The position numbers and the translations under genes were made by a program. 64,000 nt of DNA, from NCBI RefSeq assembly GCF_016859285.1, contig NC_053408.1, positions 12,843,213 to 12,907,212 on the forward strand, read 5' to 3'. The notes below the pieces were generated by a model that was not told the DNA's origin, searched no databases, and worked only from the letters and a program-made list of their open reading frames with translations. This document shows positions 18,081 to 36,017 of this stretch, one piece after another; position 1 is the first letter of the stretch, and every line of letters starts with the position of its first letter. Source of the DNA: Xiphias gladius (lineage: Eukaryota > Chordata > Actinopteri > Istiophoriformes > Xiphiidae).

Positions 18081-20382
18081 TTTGGGAGGTTTCGCGGCAC
18101 AAAATACGTCTCAGCTCTTACTGATGTAGGAACCAACGACTATGTCTGAGCTGCTGTCGAGTTTTATTTCTTTTGCGTTACTTCTACTTTCTGGTACCTT
18201 GTGACTGAAACTCAAACAACAATTAAAGGAATTTTGTTATGTTGAAAAAAAAAAAGTTTTATCATAGAGCTCGTTTGTTAAAATCACAAGTCAATGCGTT
18301 TTACCGTCGACAAAATCCCTTGATGGATCCAGGTTTCAACATATAAGGTTTAAAATAAATTCCAAGTGAAGGCGTCGATCGCTATCAGCTGGGTACCTGT
18401 GGCCTCACCTACACCCAATCAAAATTCTTGTCCCGCCCCCAATCCACTTGTGCCAATGATATTAGGGGAATTTAACCGCAGACAAATCAGATTCTCTTCC
18501 TGGTTTGTTACAGGTAGACAAAGTTTTCTTCTCTTTTGCTGAATATAATGGTCCTTTTCAAAGTTCCAGAGAGGCATGATTGTGGAAAAAGGGGTTGCCT
18601 TTGCAAAACGCCATTTCGGCATTTCCCTGTTTCCCTGTTTCCCTGTTATCCTATCATTCAATCCTAGACATTGGTAAGTGATAACACAGTTAGTCCATGT
18701 GTTTTTGATATTATACTTGTGTTTTTTTTTTTTACATTTGACACCTTTGTCACATTAGCGACTCGAGCATATTGATATATCAATATAATAATGTGTAGGT
18801 GAGCCCAATATGATTTATCTTATCTGCCTCCATGTGGAATTGCTGGATGCAACGTTTTTATAATAGCATATCCTTATTTTTTCTACAAATTCGCAGATAC
18901 ATGTGGACATGTCAAAGCTTCATGAAGAAAAAAAAATTAAAGATCAGCTTATGTTTTAGGTCTTTAAATTGGGATCAAAGAAAATTAGCCTCTTCAAATG
19001 TGAACATTAATTTTAATCTAATAATGTCATTTGTCTGGTTCCTGTTTTTTGTGTTGAAAAAAAAAAAAGAAACTGACACACTTGACTGCCAGTTGCACTC
19101 AAAATTTAGATGCCATTTATGGCTAAAACAGGACCACAAGTGTGAACTGAGTTAAATCATAAAAAATGCTGTTAGGTCATGAGTTTTATATCCTTCTTCA
19201 AAATTATAATTCTCCTGATTTTATGTCAGTTTTAATACCTCACCAACTATAATAGGCTTATAAACTCCTTTCTTTAGAACTTAATTAAACTGTTGAGGTT
19301 ACATTGTAGTCTTTACTCAGTGTTTATAGGGACAGGGAGTTCTCCCATTTTCTTTGTGGAACATACAAACTTTCTTGTGGAAAATTCAAACCAGTTTAAC
19401 AGGTCTAATTTAGAGGAGGATCGACTAGGTTATAGCACACACAAGATAAACAGCATCCTGTTTCTAGTATAAAACACCCAGGTCAAAGGTTTAAGTCTCT
19501 CCAAAGATGGGTAGATGTGTGTATGCAAGCAATAATTATGTGTTTGTGTTGTTTCCAGTGCTACATTACTTGAGTGTTGTATTTGTTTTGGCTGGATTGT
19601 GAACATGAACATAACTCATTTGATTGGTTTTTAGAGTGTGCCACACATCTGGACTGTGGTTATCCTATCTTCTTTTTCTTTAAATGACACCAAATATTTA
19701 TTCCTTCTGTCTGTCTATAAAGCTGTTTGTCTGCCTCTCTTTTTCCCTCTCTCTTTTCCTCTCTTCCCTCCCTCCCGCTTTCTCTCCCACCCACCCTGCC
19801 TCCCTGCCCCAGGCAGTGTGTCTAGTTTCACAGAGCAATTGAAGGTGACAGGGACAGAGAGAGAGGGAGAGGGAGGGCGGGACAGAGGGAGGACACATCA
19901 CAGTATCGCCTGGGGCTACACAACAGTAGAGGAAGAGCGAGAGATGGAGGGACAAAGAGAAAAGAGAGGAGAGACTCATGAAAGTACTCATAGGGAATTC
20001 CATAAACAGGTAATGGAAAAATAAAGTCACACTAAAGCAGCTGAAATGTGTGTTAGTGTGAGTGAGTGTGCGTGTCACATGCGTTTGCCTCCAGGTCAGT
20101 TGATATTCACTTTTTATCACCAACAGCATTTTTGTGTGTGTGAGCCTCTTCCACTCCGCTCCTCTCACTCATAATATATGAACACATTATAGAATCCAGT
20201 CAGTAAGAGCAATTATAATGCACTCCCGTTTGTTTTTATTTTAACGTCTTGATGAATATTTGTCGTGGCATTGTAACCATGGTGACTGCCTCCACCGCCA
20301 CCGCCTCCCCCTTCCCTCCCCTCCCAGCCCAATCCACCACCCCTTCCCCATCCCCCCTTCAGCGCTGAAAAAGCAAGGGATG

Positions 20383-20383
20383 G

Positions 20384-20414
<31 letters not shown>

Positions 20415-20416
20415 GG
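20383..20416. repeat. GA microsatellite
   Basis: An interrupted run of GA dinucleotides follows a C-rich strand-asymmetric block at about 20285-20360. It is simple sequence. Confidence 0.8.
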
Positions 20417-20854
20417 TGACAGGAATGAACTAACAAGATGCACTAAAAAAAATGCATGTCCTGGAGCTACATGAATCTTTGCAGTGAAGCACGCGTCGTC
20501 ACACACACACACCCACACGCTCACACACACATTGTTGCACTCAGCACATAGGGATCACATAGGTTAAGCCACATTCCAGCAACTGGAACACAATAAGATG
20601 CAACCATGATTTCTGAATAAAAGGAAAACAAAAGGGTAACCAGCTAGAAAACGGGGTGGGAATGGAAGGGTGTGTGCTGGGTTAATACCATGTTTTTAGG
20701 CTTAGTTTTAATTTAACCGACCATTTTTGTTACTCAACTTTCCCTCACTTACTGTCTTTCGTGTCACCCGCTTCTGAGACCTATTCTTCCATTTTCAGTT
20801 TCTTCATGCTTCTATTTCACTACATTAACTTCTCTTAAGGGAAAATACTGTATC

Positions 20855-21243
20855 TTTCACTCCACCACATTCATGTGACATTTATATGTTATCGTCACTT
20901 TGTAGATTTTCATTATACCAAAACATATGATGAGTTTATTAAATATAAGGCGTTGTAATAGATTAAACTACTCAACAGTACATAAAGTAGCTTAATTGAG
21001 CTCCACCTTAACAAGCTATAAATATTAAAATGCTGCTTATATGTTTCCCCATCAGTAATAATAATACAATATATGTAATGTTACTGTAAAATGGGTACTT
21101 AAAATACATTAGGCTGATAATACATATATATTTTTACTTAGGTAAAATGTTGATTGCTGGCCTTGAACTTGAATTTGAGTATTTTAATAGTGTAATTCTG
21201 GTAGTTTACTTAACTAAAGGATCTGAATGCTTCTTCGACCACT
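20855..21243. repeat. Interspersed repeat, family C, inverted copy
   Basis: The block starts with 'ctccaccacattcatgtgac' and ends with 'ggatctgaatgcttcttcgaccactg', with AGTA/ACTTA-rich text between. This is the inverted form of the repeat near 5690 and 43945 and a familiar teleost dispersed repeat. Internal divergence is high. Confidence 0.5.
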
Positions 21244-22019
21244 GTTTTTTACTCATTTTTACCTTTGAACTTGTCAAGTCCTTTCCTTTCTCCAAGGCAC
21301 GTCTCGGAGGAAAGTAGCAGGGAAAGAGGGGGGGTAGAGAGACAGAGCAATGGGGGCACGGAGAAAGAATAGCAGAGTATGAAAGAGAGAGGGAGCGACA
21401 GAGAGAAAGGGAGCGCAAAGTCTTGTCAACCGGAAATAAAACAAGCTGGCACCCTCCCCATCCCCAAGCCCCTACACCCACCCCAAAGTCACATACTTCC
21501 TCTTCACTCTCTCTGTCTCTCTCCTCTGCCTCCCTGCTTCCATCTTCCATCTCTCTCTTCTTCTCTCCCTTCCACTGCAAAGGGATATATTTAAACCCCG
21601 GTTCTACTCTGCTCTCGCTCTTTGACTCTACCATACATACTGTCATACCTGCGTCATTACTTACGCCTGACATCCAACCTTGTCTGTCTATTGCCATTGG
21701 TTTCTGTATGGAGCTCCTTTAACCCGCTTTGGGCCCAGACAATGCCTTTGTTTATTGTCCCATAGCTTTAAGCTCAGTCTGTTACAGCAGGAGAACAATA
21801 CCTCTGTAGTCAGGGAACAATACCCAGGTGCTCTGGGAAAATCTCTAACTCAAACTAATTTTTTTTAGCCCTTGTGTTAAAAAATAATCTGTGGTAACTT
21901 TACCTGCCCATCTACATTGTCTTTACAGCACTGCAGGCCTAAAACACTCGCGCTAGGGTTCTGTAACGTAGTCCATATGTGCATGATACGAAATATCTGA
22001 TTAAGAAAAGAAGCTGAGT

Positions 22020-22325
22020 TTACCATTGGAGCTGAAGTGATCTGTCAAATAATCGATTACATGATCAACAGAAAATTAAACAGTCATCAGTCATTTTTCA
22101 GGCAAAAACATGTTTTAGTTCCAGCTTCTCAAATCTGATCATTTGGTCTTTTTTTTTTTCTTTAAACTGAATATCTTTGAGTTTTGGACTGATCCCCAAA
22201 AAGGGCAATTTGACGAAAACTGCAATGCAACATTTTTCAATATTTCCAGTGTTTTATGTACCAAAACATTAATCGATTAATCGAGATAATAAATGGCATA
22301 TTCATTTCGATAATGAAAACCGTTC
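22020..22325. repeat. AT-rich interspersed repeat, family A copy 3
   Basis: The best preserved copy: 'gctgaagtgatctgtca', 'aataatcgatta', 'gttccagcttctcaaat', 'gaatatctttgagttttgg' and the ATCGATTAATCGA palindrome near 22270, ending at about 22325. It is inverted relative to copies 1 and 2. Confidence 0.65.
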
Positions 22326-23514
22326 ATTTCAGCCACAGCTCAAATGAAGAGTATGCTTTTGTTAAACAGTTCTTACAATTGAAACACTCCATAACTTGAA
22401 TTTTGCTTATTCTATATGTAGATCATGTTATATGCATTGTTATTAAAATATTTTGGTTTTTGATGTTAAACATCACTGAAAAATTTGTAGCTAAATTCAT
22501 TAAAAATCCAAAGTATTTATGTATTTTTATTACTCATCTTTATCGAACAAATATCAGATGATTCAGTAGGATTTAAAGATATTTAGACAATAACATCTTT
22601 ATAAAATTAGTAAATCAAATTCAATAAAATAATTCAATAAAATAAGTTATCGATATTCGAAAATTACTCATCTCTACCTTAACAATTATCTGGTTATAAA
22701 GCAGATTAATGTGTTTTAATGATTAATGATGCAGACTGTAACATGATTTCTACTCTTTATACCATCAGTGTCAAAAATATAATGTAATGTTGAGCCTAAT
22801 GTTACTGCTAGATATATGTCTTTACTGCATTAATGATTGTTATAATGCAAAATATTTGACATCACATCAGTGGCTCCAGCAAATTAAAAAACCAACAAAA
22901 TAAAGTACTATTAATATTACTGCTTATCATTACTGAGAAATAACTCTTAATTACATTAAGTTTAAGGATTTAATAAAAAATTTTGCTACTTCATTGACAT
23001 AAATAGATGAGAAAAATCAATATTACAATTTGTTAAGCCAAATACTCATTCCTACTAATGACAGTAATTACTAATAATCTTTTATCCTTGCCAAAAATAT
23101 CTGCTTCTGTGTGCAGTTGCAGAATACAGTATTTTACTATAGCCACACAATAAATACAGTACAACAGCACATGCATGTTATCGGAGTTTTAAGAAGGATC
23201 TCTTTTAACTATCCAAATGAGGATCAATGAAAATGAGTCTTTCCTAGTGTGAACATTAAGTTTAATCTGATAATGTCAGTTTTCTGATTGCACATGTTTT
23301 AGTGTAAAAAAAGATCAAACTTGACTGACAATTGTGCTCAATATTTATGTGCAATTTATGGCTAAAATTGAATTCCATCATCTATTTATCATCCACTATC
23401 TCTCCATTATCTGTGCTTTATGCTCTACTCTCTCGGCCTCCCCTCCTCCTCTTGCTGGCATTAAGTTCAAACTTGACACTGATGTTGACTCACTTTGTCA
23501 CCCCTCGGTGGCTC

Positions 23515-23516
23515 CC

Positions 23517-23560
<44 letters not shown>
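23515..23560. repeat. CT microsatellite
   Basis: A nearly pure CT run of about 20 units, about 250 bp upstream of the likely end of the pax10 5' exon. Possibly part of the promoter-proximal region; no function can be inferred. Confidence 0.85.
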
Positions 23561-23562
<2 letters not shown>

Positions 23563-23689
23563 CTCCATCGCTTGGAGGACAAGACTGCCCGCAGACGCAT
23601 TTCTCTCCAGAGCCCCCCCTCTCCCTCTTTCACTCTCTCTCACCCTGTCTAACTCTCTCCATCTCTCCTACTCTCTCCTTTACACACAC

Positions 23690-23808
23690 ACACAGAGTAT
23701 TGTCAACAAAGCTGGAGAACAAGGGACGTGGGGAGAACAGGGGAATAAAGGTCCACAGAAGAGGAGAGTAACACACAGGACCCCTGCATCATTCCACCTG
23801 TGCACTTG
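23690..23808 (+). other. Candidate noncoding 5' exon of pax10
   Basis: A strong donor (CACTTG followed by GTAAGT) sits at 23808/23809, and the next exon begins at a good acceptor at 24644/24645. The segment has in-frame stops and no ATG that would extend the homeodomain frame, so it is best read as 5' UTR. The left edge is uncertain. Confidence 0.4.
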
Positions 23809-24764
23809 GTAAGTTTGCAAAAATCACATCATTTGAGCAGTTTTGTGTGTTTCGTTCTGTGCCGATGTCACTTCTTTAATATTGACTTTAGTGGAGGCTT
23901 TGCGATCGACTACACCGCCAACATTATTCGTAAATATTTTCTGGACATTAATGAAAGACAGATGAATAAATTGTTGTTCAGGGGCTGTTTCATCTAAATG
24001 AATGAAGTTTGACCTTTCACATTGTGTTGCTGCAATAGTTGAGATTTGGCATACCAAATCATACCTTTGACATACCTTTATAACTTCCAAAAAATGTGAA
24101 TGTAAGATAAGAGCAGACGAGAACAGCTTTTACTCATCTCAGACTTAGACACATATTTATTCAGGCAGATCACGGTCTTTATGGACAATCTTGAGCACTT
24201 TATATCTTATACTGAAAGTTAAACATGGGCTTGGTTCGAATGTTTTACGGGAATGTTGTTCATAAAACCACTAGGTGTGTGTGTGTGATGCCAGTTTGTA
24301 GCTACATACAGTATAAATGCAATGTCTTTTCATGCATACGCGTGTGTGCATGTATGCGCCGGCTTACCAACAAAGATAGGGCTGAAAGCAAGTAGCATAA
24401 TAAATGTCATGGCTTTCAGAGTGGGTTCTAATGTACCTTAGCTCCCCACGGTATACTAGTATACCAATGTATAACACACGCACGTTACGACAGTGCACAT
24501 GTAAGTAACTCCATTTCTGTCTGTCATCATGAGGCTAATTCCCCACAATGCCGACCATGTGTGAACTCATGTGATATGAACCCCTCCTTCTTCGTCTCCT
24601 TTTCCTCGTCGCTCATTCCCCTAACCCCTCCGCCCCCTTTCCAGAAGGAAGGAGTTGAGGATCGAAGGAGGAAGAGAGGAGCCAAAGGTGACGGTAAACA
24701 GGGGCGGATACGCACAGGACAGGACTCCTTTATTTCTCCTCATGGTGTTTTGGACACTCGTAGT

Positions 24765-30074
<5,310 letters not shown>

Positions 30075-32041
30075 GCAACAGACAGTCACTTCCAACAGGC
30101 ATAACAAAAGAAGAAGGAAAAAATGGCATGTGAAAAAAAAAGTGTCAAGAAAACAATACGGGGGACACACAGGTTTTAAGGGAGCACAGGTCTGAGCTAA
30201 AGAGGGGCCTCAATGAGTTGCAGACCCCGAAATGCACTAAATGTTTACAAATTCAGTCAAGAGCAGCTTTGGTTGCACTTGACAGTACTCTGGTCATACT
30301 GGTATTTGCTTAGTATTTGCACTTTTTTTTTGAATATTGTGTTAATCATAGGGCTGAGGTTACGAGTAGAAATAGGATCAGTGTGAGGCTGTGTTTAGAA
30401 TTAAAATAGAGTCAGGATTAGGATCAGGATCACTTAGTGCTATTTGAGAATAAGCATCGGACCCTCAAAATGTTTTACCATGTTTTTTTTTATTGTGTCA
30501 AACATTTTGGCTTTCTCAAAAAAAAAAAACCCCAACAAAAAACAGGGAAAAAGAGTGGATACCTGCCTCAACCTCTAAATACACCGTGAGATGTGGATAG
30601 AAGCTAAGAAAAGCCAGCAAGTGGCCTTTTAAACTTAAACTATTTTGATACACATGTTTGAACAAATTTTATCCATAGGCGGCAGAAGACTGCTTTGAGG
30701 TTTGAATTATACATGGTTCAGAAATTTGATCCGACGAGCTCTCAGCCAGTAAACCGAAGATAAACTTAAATGTCTCCAAAGTTTATTTTTAAAAAGTAAA
30801 TTTTAAAAAACTACTTCTTGAACTGTAGCCTTGAAATTTTCAAATATCAAAAGTGGCAAATGGCAAGCTTTTAGTTATTATTCTGCCATACAGAAAGTAC
30901 TGTATGTGGTACTAAGTAAATGCCAGCAGATGTCTGTATTGTGAGGTGTAACCACAGTTTCTTGTTACTTGAGCAGCTCAATGATATTGTGATAGCTAGC
31001 TGGTTTCCTTAAGCATAAGCTGTGTGAGGCTACTGTGAAGATTTTAGACTTGCTTATGGCAATCACTTTTACTAAAACTTAAAAACTTACCATAAAAAAG
31101 TGTAAATCCTGCCTATCCTGCCAGCAAAATTACACTGAGACTGAAACTGCATATTTTTGTACAGACATCTGTGTATGATGAAGATAACTGTGGAATATTG
31201 TCAGATGTTATTGGAGGGAAGAATGTAGCACGTCGTGGACTCAAATCATCCTCAAAGCACAAGTTTCATTTATCATAATAAATTAATAGGGGTGCACCAT
31301 ATCACTATTGGTATCAGATATTATCAGATACTAAGCTAAACATAAAAATATTACAGATTATGTACAGGTACTACAGATTTTTGCCAAAAAAACACAGTAA
31401 AGCAATTTCATTTTTTTTCTATTTAATAAATATTAGGATGACGCTTTTTTATCCGATGTTTCAAAAGACAAAAGCAATTCAGTTACAGACATTTTTGGCT
31501 GAGTGCTCAATATCAAGCAAAAGAGTATTAGCAGTGTTTTTGTAAATAACTAATGAAACATATCCATCAGCCAGTGACAATCAAACATCATAGCACACCA
31601 AACAAAAGGACTCAAGAGACAGACAATCAAAGCTGGAGAGCAGAGGAGGGGTTCAAAATGAAAAAAAAAACGAAAAAAAAAACTACTGTGAAATTATTGC
31701 AACACTGTCGATACAAGAGCAATGACTTTATCAACTGTGCATGACCAAAATAAGCCACTATAGACAATCAGCTACTTGCAGAAATGAATAAAGCATTGTA
31801 CAAAAACTGTTACTGTACTTTGCAGGGTTTTAACCTCTGCTCACTTTCCTCTGACTCTTGGTTTTGTAGATGCATCTCAGTTTGGTCTCATATGAAATGT
31901 CTTTCCACTCTTATTTATTTGTCTTTTCACTCGTTCTAATAAGTCTTCTGTGTTGTTTCTGTTGTTGTTGTGTGTTGTGTTAGTACTGTATAGCTACCAA
32001 GAGTCAACCCTTTTGTGAAGGCCTTGGATCCCTTTAATGAG

Positions 32042-32047
32042 AATAAA
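32042..32047 (+). terminator. Possible pax10 polyadenylation signal
   Basis: AATAAA lies in the context 'gagaataaaactgtg', followed by a T/G-rich stretch, about 2 kb after the pax10 stop codon. Earlier hexamers exist (for example near 31275), so the true site may be nearer. Confidence 0.35.
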
Positions 32048-34191
32048 ACTGTGTAATGAATATAAATTCAAAGGTCTTTATTTATGATTACATTTTACTC
32101 GCCGTCCATGTGATTCAAGAAAAAACAAGGTTAATAATTCAACACGGCATTTTGACTAATATACATAGAGATGATGGTTGTTTGACAAACGTGATGTTTA
32201 AAAAAACATTGTCATCACCATCACCCAAATAGAATGTAATTTTTTTAATTGAATTTTTAAGTAAGCCCATGAATCAACATAAATGAATAAAGGGTTCTTA
32301 CAGTAAATAAATTAACATAAATCAAAATACGGAATGTGATGAGATGAAAAAAATCTGGTTTAGTTAAAGCAGCTTCAGTCAGTGTTTTTACATTAACAAT
32401 GGATCACATGACTACTTGTATGCAACTCTGTAGTTCCTCTCAGCTCTACCGAGCATTTTAGTGTGTTTTAGCTAACTGTTTTGGTTTTCTTACGCACAAC
32501 TTTACTTTTATGGTTCACTCTCACAGCTCTCATCCGTGTTGTTTAGTTTCGGTTTGTGCTCTACCTGATCAGCACGAAAGCCCATGTTGAGCATAGTGGA
32601 GCCTTTAGCAGCTAAAGAGCCAGATATTTCCTTCGGGAGTTGGTAGAGAGCAAAGCAGAGTTAAAAAGAGAGGGATTATTGGACTTGCATTCATCAAACA
32701 AGAGTCCAATTGAATGCAAATGTTACTCTGTATAATCTAATATAATTGTTTGCTAGTTGTTTGCTAACATGTTCACCATATCAACTTAAATGTAAGTGTT
32801 ATATTTATAGCTTGTTTCTGCTGCCCCGAAGTGGCCAAAAAGTCAGTTACTGCAGGTTTAAGATATTCTATTTGTTATTTATAAAGGTGAATAATAACAA
32901 ATAAAAATGGTTAATATGATGTAGGCCTGCCTACCTGCGTGCCAAAGTGTTAAAGCCATCCAAATACTGCGAATCTGACATAACCTGCAAACACTGGGGG
33001 TCCATTTCACAGAGTGGGTTTATTTAGTGTTTCCCATCTCGGGGATTAGTCAAGTCAGAGTTCAAACTTAGGTTCAGAGCCCCAGCTGTATTTGAATGTC
33101 ATTGCAGAGCAGCAAGATTATCCAACACTTAAAAAATATCCACATGCCCTGAAAAGGGAACAGCACGAATGAGGCATCCATCATAATCGCGACTGCTAAA
33201 TGCTGAGCAGCTGAAAGACTTCCATGTTTTCCGCTGGTGCAGCGACATGAAGTGGACATGGTGGAAACTGGACAACCATTAGCAGGGCAGCATTTTTAGC
33301 TAATGGCATGACTCACTTGGGCCCTGGAGGATGCAAAGAAATTAAAGACGAGAGACGAGCAAGAGGGAGAGGGAGGGAAAGGGAACGATAACACCAGGGA
33401 TGCTTCACAGAGAAAATGAACACGCAGACCTATGAACATAATGGGGCTCTAAGATGCTACATGAGATGCCAATGCACTCCAGCTTAATGCAACGTCATCA
33501 GTCTCCCTCTATTGTATTATAAGTACTTTGTGTTGAATAACACTAGCAAAGTAGTTCATGGTCAAAGGGAGAACTACCTTTAAAACTTAATTTTAATAAT
33601 TTTACACTTATATTGAAAAAGGTTTTTTTTCTCATAATGATTTATATGGAGGCTCAGGAGTGCCAATATTAAAATGAAATTAGATTAAATTTCACTTTCA
33701 ATTTGTGTGTGCTGTAAGACAAAATCAACATTTAAATTTAAGAACCATATTTTCATGTTTGAAAATTTCACCTGCCACAATTAAATTTGAAATAAAGACA
33801 GCACTGACAAATCCTTTTCAGTGTACTTCATGGGACAAAAGTGCTATAATGAATTGTAAATGAATATGAAATTGACAATTGACATAACATAACATAAACT
33901 TGAAAATAAGATTGTAAACTGGACTTTTAGATTTGAATTTAAAGGACGTCTTGATTTTAGCTCATTTATAATGAAACTGCAACTTTAAAAATGTCCTTTT
34001 TCATGGTCATCATCAATGGCACCTTCATTTCAGAGGCCTCTTGTGAAATTGACCAAAGTTAACCATCAACAACAGGAGAAACCAACGTTTAGTGGTACAG
34101 GTGATTAACCAGCAGGTGGCCATGTGATATAGTTGTGGTAGGTGAACAGATATGAGGAGCCCAAATGGAAATGACACCCATACATAGTTTG

Positions 34192-34967
34192 TGTCACGAG
34201 AGACTAAGGAACCCGAATGCAAAATGCAGCAACACAGAGTCACAAAGAACCAGGAAGTTTATACAGAGATGGAAAGAGGAGTGGGGCTTTGGGCCCGGGA
34301 GGTGAGGGGAAGTAGCTGTGATCAGGAGAAGGGCAGGGAGGAGGGCTGGGAAGGGCAGAGACAGTGACGACCGTGGAGAGAGCGCGTGAACTGGCTGGAT
34401 TCAGGGGTTGCCAGAGGAGGTAGCGTGCCGAGTCCTTGGGTTCGCAGGGTCAAGGGGCTGGCTGGTTCTGGAGATGGCATGGTGATGGCTGGTTAGTTGA
34501 TGGAGGTGGATGTGGGGAGATGAAGCGGAGGAGGCTGCAGTCTTGAGTGGATGTGGATGTGATGGCGAAAGGCAGAGGGTTAGTGGCACAGCAGGAACGG
34601 AAGACGCCGGCGGAGGAATTGGAGCGTGGCACTCAACAGGTTACTCTGTATTCTGTTGCTTTCTCAAACAGTACTAAGTGGCTTGAGAGTCTACCGGACT
34701 GGCGAGAACAACGCTCGGGCGAAGCGTGGCCGGGGATTATATGCAGCAGACTTGATGAGTAGAAGAGAGGCAGGTATGCAGGCTGATTGAAGGCAGGTGG
34801 CTGAAAGAGAGGGAGAGAGGGAGACGGAGGAGCGCTTCGCCCCAAACACAGACACACATACACACACAGGACGAACCGGGGGGGAAAAAAAACAGAAAAC
34901 ACAAGCAAGTGGGGGAAACTGAGGAGACATGAGGAAGAAACCAGAGTCACGAGCAGGGCAGTGACAG
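34192..34967. mobile_element. Candidate solo LTR or short LTR-like insertion
   Basis: A GC-richer, G-rich 776 bp block sits abruptly in AT-rich DNA. It starts TGTCAC (34192) and ends GTGACAG (34967), and is bounded by the identical 5 bp GTTTG at 34187-34191 and 34968-34972, as expected of a target-site duplication. TG..CA termini and 5 bp duplications are typical of LTR retroelements. No gag, pol or protease frames are present. A MITE-like element is the alternative. Confidence 0.55.
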
Positions 34968-35639
34968 GTTTGGATTGTACCTAATACAGTATGTGTGAAA
35001 TTCTTCTTTACGGCTTTTATGGGTGGCAGGGGACATGGGGAAGTCAGTCTGCCATGGAAATGTGTCCAAAAGGTGTTTGGTGTCCACGCCTCAAAAAAAT
35101 AAAGGGGCTGCAAATACAGTCCATGGTCCTACTACAAACAAAAACCATCTTTGGTAAGATTCATAGGGTTCACTGGAACCGAGGGTAATAAGAGTGTGGG
35201 ACTTTAGATTTGCAGCATGTTTCAGAGATTGAACACGACCCTCTGCACCATTATTGTCCCAAGCTTAAGCCTCTCACCAACCCCCACATCCTCCCCGGAT
35301 CCACTAATAAAGTTCAAAGCAATAAACATCAGTATCAATGAAAACCTTGTTTCCTTTCCATTTGTTCAAGATATATTCCACACGTCTTCATTATAATTGA
35401 TTTTTTTTTTTTACAAAAATTTAATTTTACCACAAAAAACGAATAGCACTTTTTTTGATAAGTGTGATCTAGCAGAGGTAAATTTCTATATTGCTTGTAA
35501 TTGGGATAAAGTCAACATCTGTTAAGTATTTTTTTGATAAAGTTATGGCTGTTTTATTTTAAAAACCCAGTAGGGTTGTGGGTCTACTAGACCTGCAAAC
35601 ATTGGTTGAGTAACAGGAGAAAGTAGCCTCTTAAATCTT

Positions 35640-35871
35640 CTCACCTTGTGCACCTGCAGCAACACGCGCCAACGCACCGTGGCTTTTTTATTTTATTTTA
35701 TTTTTTATTTTTTCGAGATCCGTCTGATGCCTCCATTAGGCAGGGAGCTCGGGGAAGCAGAAGCAAAGCGAAAGACACTAGAAACGGGGAGGGAGGGGGG
35801 CCAGAGGCAGATCGATCAGCCCTGCCTAGTCCCAGTAGAGAGCAAACGGAAGCATCGGAGGAGAAACAAGG
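35640..35871 (+). other. Candidate noncoding 5' exon of mmp25
   Basis: The mmp25 start codon lies nine bases after an acceptor (ttcttctacag ending at 36009), so an upstream exon is required. A good donor (CAAGG followed by GTGAGC) at 35871/35872 ends a purine-rich segment. The left boundary is uncertain. Confidence 0.4.
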
Positions 35872-36017
35872 GTGAGCTTTGTTTCGCGTCTCCTTGCTTT
35901 TGGACGAAGCTGCTGCCATTACAAACGGGAAAATGTCTCCGGTTTCTCCAAGTGATAATAATAACGGAAGGTTTTTTTTTTCGTTTGTTTGGTTTTGCTT
36001 CTTCTACAGTGGCTACA

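Larger units (their letters stand above)
18081..23690. other. Noncoding spacer between the protease and pax10
   Basis: I see no gene. The region contains purine/pyrimidine-skewed low-complexity blocks (about 19735-19960, 20290-20420 and 21290-21600) whose long open frames are serine/leucine or arginine/glutamate-rich artefacts, an AT-rich core at 22300-23200, and two interspersed repeats (about 20855-21243 and 22020-22325). It contains the start region of the protease (right of 18080) and the upstream region of pax10. Confidence 0.55.
30075..35640. other. pax10 3' UTR and spacer to mmp25
   Basis: No further gene is visible. The pax10 3' UTR probably runs to the AATAAA at 32042-32047 (AT-rich, no competing plus-strand gene). 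From there to 35640 the DNA is noncoding apart from the LTR-like insertion at 34192-34967. Confidence 0.5.

Noticed and set aside
19638-21722. Several 100-160 codon open frames on both strands upstream of pax10
   Set aside because: They are produced by TC/GA and CA low-complexity DNA (serine-leucine-proline or arginine-glutamate repeats) and have no conserved start, splice or domain signals.
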